In this document: piece by piece, positions 32,886-36,969 of the stretch | Layout: each line of letters opens with the position of its first letter | Numbering within the stretch: position 1 is the first letter of the stretch | Assembly: GCA_017303735.1 (NCBI GenBank) | Contig: JAFLCF010000018.1 | Span: 1 to 36,969, forward strand | DNA from: Anaerolineae bacterium | GTDB lineage: Bacteria; Chloroflexota; Anaerolineae; Anaerolineales; Villigracilaceae | Direction of reading: 5' to 3' | Length of the DNA: 36,969 nucleotides | Position numbers and translations under genes: made by a program | The notes under the pieces: generated by a model | Told to the model about the DNA's origin: nothing | The model's database searches: none | What the model saw: only the letters and a program-made list of their open reading frames with translations

Positions 32886-33422
32886 ATGTCTTCAATAAGC
32901 CTGGAAAGAGACATACTCCGTTATAAAATCATCTACTCAACAGTCGCATTGATTTTAGGAATCAGCGCGATGATAGGTGGATTTTGGCTCGGTTCATTAG
33001 AGTACCAACCAAATGTTACAGGATGGCTGGGCAGTATCTTTGGTTGTGCTATCCTTCTTAATGAGAATAACATAGCACCCAGTTTCTTCTTCCTTTTGGC
33101 TGGCTTATTGGTGATAATACTTACTCAATATAGAATAAAGACAAATCGTAAGCCCAAACGCAACATTGATGGACAAGTGCTCATCTATAAATTCATTTAC
33201 TCAATGGTGGGATTGGCTGTAGGATTTTTTATTCTGCTTTCTGGAATAGTTCTAGCAGAAATTGGAGGTAATTTGTGTGCTCCAGATTGGGCAACAAAGA
33301 TCGCAAACGACGATATCCGGGACCTCTTCTATGCTGGAGTTATATTTTTCTTAGCTGGTATTATTGTAGTAATAGCCACTCGATATCGAATCAGGATATA
33401 TAACAACCTTGAAGAGGAATGA
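32886..33422 (+). CDS. Cassette 3: four-helix membrane protein with internal duplication
   Basis: The 178-residue protein has four transmembrane helices. The two halves repeat each other: LRYKIIYSTVALILG and FFLLAGLLVIILTQYRIK in the first match LIYKFIYSMVGLAVG and FFLAGIIVVIATRYRIR in the second. Each half is helix, extracytoplasmic loop, helix, with a basic tail. No known family is recognised. The ATG at 32886 has GGGAAG upstream. A TTG four codons earlier is possible. It is flanked by attC-like sites. Confidence 0.72.
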   Translation: MSSISLERDILRYKIIYSTVALILGISAMIGGFWLGSLEYQPNVTGWLGSIFGCAILLNENNIAPSFFFLLAGLLVIILTQYRIKTNRKPKRNIDGQVLIYKFIYSMVGLAVGFFILLSGIVLAEIGGNLCAPDWATKIANDDIRDLFYAGVIFFLAGIIVVIATRYRIRIYNNLEEE

Positions 33423-33491
33423 TTTGGTGATGACTGAGTGTAGAATTGGCATGTCTTCTTTTTAACAACCAGCGCGTTTCGAGTTCAATTG

Positions 33492-33622
33492 CGCCCAACA
33501 AAGCGTGCATCTGACGCTGGGGATTCTGCGCACATCCCAAGCAGTTTTCCCACCTTATCATTTTTCTGGTTGGATGGCTTCGCCCGGTCCACGAGACAGA
33601 GCAGGTCGCAAACCGTTGGCTG
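33492..33622 (+). other. attC-like site 3-4 (hybrid arms)
   Basis: GCCCAAC (33493-33499) starts the site, and GTTGGCT (33615-33621) ends it one base short of GTTGGGC. The left arm CTGACGCTGGGGATTCTGC resembles site 1-2, whereas the right arm (GGATGGCTTCGCCCGGTCC, then GAGACAGAGCAGG) resembles site 2-3. The two arms therefore pair poorly and the site looks recombinant. Confidence 0.62.
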
Positions 33623-33677
33623 TTCCCTTGCAAATTTTTTTCGGCGTAGTGTGTTTTAAAGATAAAAGGAGACACTT

Positions 33678-34088
33678 ATGGAAAACAAAGATATTCCCGA
33701 GTTTGCAGACAACAAGCGGCTAAAAATATTTTTTTTACTGTTTTCATTGATACTGGCAATGCTTTACGTATATTATAATTTTTGGGGTATAGAGAATGCT
33801 CCAAATCGTTATTCAGGTTATACCCCGCCAACTCTTTTTGATGTAGTTTCGGCAATACCATTTTTTCCGGCAGGTTTGCTAAATTTAATGGGTTTATTTC
33901 AAATCGACCCAGATAATGATTATGCATCTATTCCCTATTTAATAATTGCGCCATTCCTTTGGATAATATATGTTTTTCTTGGTGCATTATTTGTTTTTAT
34001 TAAGAAGAAAATCTCGTATTTATTTCTGGGGGTGTTTGTGTTGGTTCTTATCTTTAATGTCTCTGGCTGTCAGGGAATGGGATTGTAG
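33678..34088 (+). CDS. Cassette 4: small membrane protein
   Basis: The 136-residue product has about four hydrophobic segments (18-36, 56-74, 85-105, 112-129). The first two are separated by a Tyr/Pro-rich loop (NAPNRYSGYTPPT). The N-terminus MENKDIPEFADNK is polar and the C-terminus ends NVSGCQGMGL. AAAAGGAG lies just before the ATG. Very AT-rich. No family is recognised and no catalytic motif is seen. Confidence 0.72.
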   Translation: MENKDIPEFADNKRLKIFFLLFSLILAMLYVYYNFWGIENAPNRYSGYTPPTLFDVVSAIPFFPAGLLNLMGLFQIDPDNDYASIPYLIIAPFLWIIYVFLGALFVFIKKKISYLFLGVFVLVLIFNVSGCQGMGL

Positions 34089-34198
34089 GTAGGTTTCCCA
34101 AGATCAAATCTCACTTCTCACGTGTGATAGCCACGTATAACAGGCACAATCTCGTTTTAGCATTATCCAAGCACGGTCAACTGTGACAAAGACACCTA

Positions 34199-34331
34199 GA
34201 TCCAACCCGTTGCGTGGGTAAAATCATGTCTGTTGGTGATGTTGCTTTATCTTTTTTCTGGCTGGACGGCTGCGCTGTCCCTGCCCCAGCGCAGGTATCC
34301 CCTATCGGGGACAAACCGCAAACCGCTGGGC
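34199..34331 (+). other. Degenerate attC-like site 4-5
   Basis: The right end is clear: GCAAACC followed by GCTGGGC (34325-34331), one base off the core consensus. CCCAGCGCAGG precedes it, with a small inserted hairpin (TCCCCTATCGGGGA). The left end is uncertain, since ATCCAAC (34199-34205) is the best RYYYAAC match. The gap 34089-34198 holds no gene. Confidence 0.5.
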
Positions 34332-34372
34332 TGTTCCTTGCAGAAACAGATGCGAAATAAAAGGAGTTCCAT

Positions 34373-34876
34373 TTGATACAAAATAATGCCGCCCGCAAAG
34401 AAACAATCGGAAAACTTATCCTGAATATAGGAAGCATACCTGCCATTATTGTTGGTGGATTACTTAGTATTGGTGGCTTGCTCCTTTTTTTAGGGTCAAT
34501 AGGAAACACGTCAGAAGGAACATGGGTCAACCCATCAGGATTTGGAGGAGTAATTGGAATTTTAGCCCTAATTCCAGGGGCTTTTATGTTTAGCTTATTG
34601 TATCTCTGTCGCCTGGGTCCGCGTAACAAATCCTTGACTATCCTTGGCGCTTGTGTCTATCTTCTTATGGGGTTAGCTGGCATTGTTTTTTTGATAACCG
34701 CTGTAAATGAGTACAATATTGGCTTAGTATTTCCTCTCACTATTTTGTCCCCTATTGCTATAATAACAGGCTTATCTTCGTTGATTGGATGGTGGTTCAG
34801 AGGATTGTTTAATCTAAGCTCGGTGGAAGAACATGGCGACACTATAGTAAATAATGATATTAGACACAAAAAGTAG
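34373..34876 (+). CDS. Cassette 5: small membrane protein with TTG start
   Basis: The 167-residue product has four hydrophobic helices (about 16-42, 58-81, 88-108, 117-142) and a polar C-terminus (SSVEEHGDTIVNNDIRHKK). AAGGAG is followed by a TTG at the right distance, so TTG is the chosen start. Gly-rich helices (IIVGGLLSIGGLLLFLG) suggest close packing. No family is recognised. It is the last gene of the array, before a truncated attC-like site. Confidence 0.72.
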   Translation: MIQNNAARKETIGKLILNIGSIPAIIVGGLLSIGGLLLFLGSIGNTSEGTWVNPSGFGGVIGILALIPGAFMFSLLYLCRLGPRNKSLTILGACVYLLMGLAGIVFLITAVNEYNIGLVFPLTILSPIAIITGLSSLIGWWFRGLFNLSSVEEHGDTIVNNDIRHKK

Positions 34877-34913
34877 CGTTTTATTAGTCTACGAGTCGTG
34901 CGTTCCATGAACC

Positions 34914-35005
34914 GCCTTACAAAGCGTGCAACAAGATACTACCTGACCCTCGGACGAATGCGGAGGACTGGCGCTGGGGACTGCCGGAGGGCGGGCACAC
35001 ATCTC
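34914..35005 (+). other. Truncated attC-like site at the right edge of the array
   Basis: GCCTTAC (34914-34920) followed by AAAGCGTGCA matches the left arm of the other sites, apart from T for A in the core. GCGCTGGGGACTGCCGGAGGG follows, but no GTTRRRY end is found. The array therefore ends in a half site. 35006-35089 holds nothing recognisable. Confidence 0.6.
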
Positions 35006-35089
35006 ATATAGAAGAAAATTTTTCAACTGCAACTTCAATCTAGTACCAACGTCCTCCCCATCACTAGTACCATTAGCATGGGTTTTTGC

Positions 35090-35117
35090 TTGTTGTTTTG
35101 CAAAGATATGTCATAAT
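35090..35117 (+). promoter_or_regulatory. Possible promoter of the SH3 lipoprotein gene
   Basis: TTGTTG (35090-35095), a 16-bp spacer and CATAAT (35112-35117) lie about 25 bp before the gene at 35143. Confidence 0.45.
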
Positions 35118-35142
35118 ACCTATGCAAAGGAGAGAATATCCC

Positions 35143-35964
35143 ATGTACCGAAGAAAATCCATTTTATTCATTTACGTTCTTCTTATCGCCGCACTTTCTG
35201 CATGTAATCTTCCAGACGGGGGGCAGGCAACCGAAGAGACCACCACCGATGGGCTCGCACTGACCGTTACCGCCCAGGCATTGTTGATCGAACAAGGTTC
35301 GTCCCAACAAGAGCCGCCTGCCGGGCAAGAAGCCGCCACCGCCACACCAGAGTTCACCGCCACAGCTGGTCCCACGTCCACCCCATCGGTTCCGCAAGTG
35401 ACCGTCAGCATCGACACAAACTGCCGTACAGGTCCCGGTGTTATATACGATAACATCGGCGCTTTATTTGTGGGTCAGGTAGGCACCGTGGTCGGAAAAA
35501 ACTCTTCCACCGGGTATTGGATCATCAACAACCCCGGCAAAACCGGCACCTGCTGGCTGTTCCCTCAATACGCCACAGTGAGTGGTAACACTGCCAACTT
35601 GCAGGAATATTCCATTCCGCCTACACCCACGCCCACGGCAACTTCTACGCCCACCAAAACACCTACGCCATCCATTCCTGCCCCAGTGAACAACCCCACC
35701 ATGGCAATGGTTTGTATACCGAATGGGCTCAATTTCAACCACTCTGGTCTCCTCAGTTGGGAAGATAAATCTAACAATGAGGATGGGTTTAACATCTATG
35801 TGAACAACGTGTTGTTGGCAAGCGTTCCCGCAAATAGCACCTCTCAAGCCATCCCGGCAAGTGCTATCCCCTTCCCTCCAGGTATTGCATCGATCTATGG
35901 CGTTGAAGCTTTCAATGCCGCCGGAAAATCAGCCATCAAAACTGTAACAAAGGGTTGCCCGTAA
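35143..35964 (+). CDS. SH3-domain lipoprotein with Fn3-like C-terminus
   Basis: From the ATG at 35143, which has AAAGGAG at good spacing, the product has 273 residues. They comprise a lipoprotein signal (LLIAALSAC), a Thr/Glu/Pro-rich linker, an SH3-like domain (about 85-155: NCRTGPGVIYDNIGALFVGQ and GYWIINNPGKTGTCWLFPQY), a second linker (PTPTPTATSTPTKTPTP) and a C-terminal beta domain resembling a fibronectin type III fold (LSWEDKSNNEDGFNIYVNN). It should be displayed on the cell surface. The same SH3 plus Pro/Thr design occurs twice at 8.8-10.1 kb. The binding partner is unknown. Confidence 0.85.
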   Translation: MYRRKSILFIYVLLIAALSACNLPDGGQATEETTTDGLALTVTAQALLIEQGSSQQEPPAGQEAATATPEFTATAGPTSTPSVPQVTVSIDTNCRTGPGVIYDNIGALFVGQVGTVVGKNSSTGYWIINNPGKTGTCWLFPQYATVSGNTANLQEYSIPPTPTPTATSTPTKTPTPSIPAPVNNPTMAMVCIPNGLNFNHSGLLSWEDKSNNEDGFNIYVNNVLLASVPANSTSQAIPASAIPFPPGIASIYGVEAFNAAGKSAIKTVTKGCP

Positions 35965-35980
35965 GCTTTCAGTTTTAGCC

Positions 35981-36018
35981 AAACGCCTTGCAGGTGATGC
36001 CTGCGAGGCGTTTTATTT
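35981..36018 (+). terminator. Rho-independent terminator of the SH3 lipoprotein gene
   Basis: AAACGCCTTGCAGG (35981-35994) pairs with CCTGCGAGGCGTTT (36000-36013) with one mismatch. It is followed by TATTTTG. Confidence 0.85.
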
Positions 36019-36020
36019 TG

Positions 36021-36026
36021 TATAAT
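36021..36026 (+). promoter_or_regulatory. -10 box suggesting a leaderless transcript
   Basis: A perfect TATAAT ends 6 nt before the ATG at 36033, which puts the likely transcription start at the start codon. No Shine-Dalgarno is present. Confidence 0.5.
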
Positions 36027-36032
36027 CGTCAT

Positions 36033-36593
36033 ATGAGCACTTTTCATTCGCCTCAACCTGTGCCGATTCCTGAAGTGGCTAAAGAAAAAGCCTTTGCCTT
36101 CGCTGAGGCTGTTACGCGCACGGTCAACTATCGTGATAGCAATCAATCTGTTCGCGATAAGATTCGCGACGATCATTTCGTCTCAAAACTCGGCGAAGAA
36201 GCCGTGCGGATTCTATTCGAAGGTAGGCAATGCTCGGTAGATGGACCAGACTACGGCGTGTATGAGGCGAAGCGCAAATCCTGGGCGGCAGATCTGAGAG
36301 TCAACGGGTTGGAGGTCGCCGTTAAGACCCAACGTCGATCCGCTGCGAATCGATACGGACTCTCATGGACGTTTCAAGACTCGCCCGAACGCCGTGACCC
36401 CATTTTAGATATGGCAGATGCCTGGGTGTGTTTGGTGGTTTTTGAAGATCTAAAACCAGAGACAGAGTGTTTGGTATACCCGTTGCGAAAAATAAAACAA
36501 CTTATCTTCGAAGCGCCACGGCTGGCAAAACTGGCGGGCAAAAAACAAGCTGTGTATTTGGAAACGTTAATCCAACACGGCATTATGAAATAA
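36033..36593 (+). CDS. Uncharacterised protein with a possible PD-(D/E)XK-like core
   Basis: The 186-residue soluble protein is of unrecognised family. The segment KLGEEAVRILFEGR (52-65), then AADLRVNGLEVAVKTQRRSA (85-104), has the shape of a PD-(D/E)XK nuclease core: a helix with Glu55, a strand with Asp87, and a following strand ending in Lys98-Thr-Gln100. The acidic residue expected two positions before the lysine is missing (Ala96), so this is suggestive only. The start at 36033 is preferred because it follows TATAAT directly. The frame stays open upstream through the terminator, which is unlikely to be translated. Confidence 0.7.
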   Translation: MSTFHSPQPVPIPEVAKEKAFAFAEAVTRTVNYRDSNQSVRDKIRDDHFVSKLGEEAVRILFEGRQCSVDGPDYGVYEAKRKSWAADLRVNGLEVAVKTQRRSAANRYGLSWTFQDSPERRDPILDMADAWVCLVVFEDLKPETECLVYPLRKIKQLIFEAPRLAKLAGKKQAVYLETLIQHGIMK

Positions 36594-36626
36594 AAAACTC
36601 GGAGGTCTTAAAGACCTCCGAGTTTT
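36594..36626 (+). terminator. Bidirectional rho-independent terminator
   Basis: A 16-bp perfect inverted repeat (36594-36609 and 36611-36626, AAAACTCGGAGGTCTT-type arms) lies between the convergent gene at 36033 (+) and ahcY (-). The A and T runs at its ends serve both directions. Confidence 0.92.
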
Positions 36627-36632
36627 GGCTTA

Positions 36633-36969
36633 CTAGGTTCCCTCTTCCCAAGAGTTGAGGTAGTGATGTTGTTCGGGGGTGAGCACGTCGATCTTGACGC
36701 CCATGGCTTCGAGCTTGAGGCGGGCGATCTCGTTGTCGATCTCGGCGGGCACGGAGTAGACCTTCTTCTCGAGCTTGTCGGCATTCTTTGCCATGTATTC
36801 GGCAGAGAGCGCCTGGTTCGCGAAGGACATATCCATCACGGAAGCGGGGTGACCTTCAGCCGAAGCGAGGTTGATGAGGCGACCTTCGCCGAGGATGTTG
36901 ATCTTGCGACCATCTTTGGTGGTGTACTGGTCAACGAACGGGCGGACGAGGTTGGGTTCGCCAACGCTC
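36633..36969 (-). CDS. ahcY: S-adenosylhomocysteinase, C-terminal part (runs off the window)
   Basis: The enzyme splits S-adenosylhomocysteine into adenosine and homocysteine and so regenerates the methyl cycle. Only the last 112 codons are in the window. They contain the typical [20 protein letters not shown] segment, then [14 protein letters not shown], and the C-terminal helix ([22 protein letters not shown]) that reaches across the dimer to the NAD+ site. The end [16 protein letters not shown] is the form seen in many bacterial and archaeal enzymes rather than the KPDHYRY end of animal ones. The frame is open to the window edge, so it is a partial gene by position, not by mutation. Confidence 0.95.
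   Translation of the reverse strand, partial: SVGEPNLVRPFVDQYTTKDGRKINILGEGRLINLASAEGHPASVMDMSFANQALSAEYMAKNADKLEKKVYSVPAEIDNEIARLKLEAMGVKIDVLTPEQHHYLNSWEEGT

Larger units (their letters stand above)
31142..35005 (+). mobile_element. Integrase-less integron-type gene cassette array
   Basis: Five short, AT-rich genes on one strand (31267, 32095, 32886, 33678, 34373) alternate with six imperfect inverted-repeat sites. The clearest ones run from RYYYAAC (GCCTAAC, GCCGAAC, GCCCAAC) to GTTGGGC or close variants and are about 110-130 bp long. One gene per site, uniform gene direction, core sites at both ends and unrelated gene contents are the defining marks of integron cassettes. No tyrosine recombinase is encoded in the window, so this is a CALIN-type cluster. 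Confidence 0.75.

Noticed and set aside
31119..35142. Transposon or phage origin of the repeated intergenic sequences
   Set aside because: No transposase, terminal repeat pair with target duplication, or phage gene is seen. The one-gene-per-repeat pattern with core sites fits cassettes better.

Overview
The window looks like a chromosomal stretch of a Chloroflexota bacterium, most likely of the Anaerolineae. This is inferred from gene content, because no rRNA or other phylogenetic marker RNA is present. Supporting traits are several secreted or anchored SH3-type proteins with Thr/Pro-rich linkers, lipobox lipoproteins, an fhaA-fhaB-rodA-pbpA-like operon known best from Actinobacteria, a K+-independent membrane pyrophosphatase, and Shine-Dalgarno starts mixed with several starts that look leaderless. 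I found no tRNA, rRNA, CRISPR array, transposase or phage gene.

Layout. 0.1-2.3 kb: argF-rocD, a leftward ornithine/arginine operon. 2.4-5.6 kb: leftward moxR, DUF58 and metallo-beta-lactamase-fold operon, closed by a 21-bp perfect hairpin. 5.7-8.1 kb: hppA, the proton-pumping pyrophosphatase. Its promoter diverges from that of an A-type Fe-S carrier-like gene with an unusual Cys/Gly tail (8.3-8.7 kb). 8.8-10.1 kb: two paralogous SH3-domain membrane proteins. 10.1-14.4 kb: an operon of zinc-ribbon protein, FhaA-like, FhaB-like and a fused RodA-PbpA-like protein whose transpeptidase half has lost its catalytic serine. 14.5-18.3 kb: ferredoxin, superoxide dismutase, a small helical protein, an EamA transporter, a YbaK-type deacylase and a DUF985 cupin.

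Accessory block 1 (about 18.3-22.8 kb) holds an EcoRI-family adenine methyltransferase next to a DUF262-HNH nuclease (a probable restriction-modification pair), a palindromic repeat, a 22-bp tandem array, a HU-like gene of the type common in Bacteroidetes, and a lipoprotein gene flanked by two half attC sites (a decayed integron cassette). From 22.9 to 31.1 kb the content is again core-like: SRPBCC and DUF3592 proteins, an N-acetylhexosamine-kinase-like enzyme, a DOMON-like protein, an acyltransferase, a TrmH-family methyltransferase, a DUF348/G5/3D lipoprotein, an LCP-family cell-wall ligase and rsmA.

Accessory block 2 (31.1-35.0 kb) is the main discovery. Five short, AT-rich genes, all on the + strand, alternate with imperfect inverted-repeat elements that begin with RYYYAAC-type and end with GTTRRRY-type core sites. 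This is the architecture of an integron gene-cassette array, here without any integrase in the window (a CALIN-type locus). The cassettes encode a B3/B4-domain protein, a VOC-fold protein and three small membrane proteins. To the right lie an SH3 lipoprotein, a possible PD-(D/E)XK-like protein and the 3' part of ahcY, which runs off the window.

Functionally the core genes fall into cell-envelope construction (RodA-PbpA, FHA proteins, LCP ligase, 3D lipoprotein, SH3 proteins), energy and redox (hppA, ferredoxin, SOD, Fe-S carrier) and central nitrogen and methyl metabolism (argF, rocD, ahcY).
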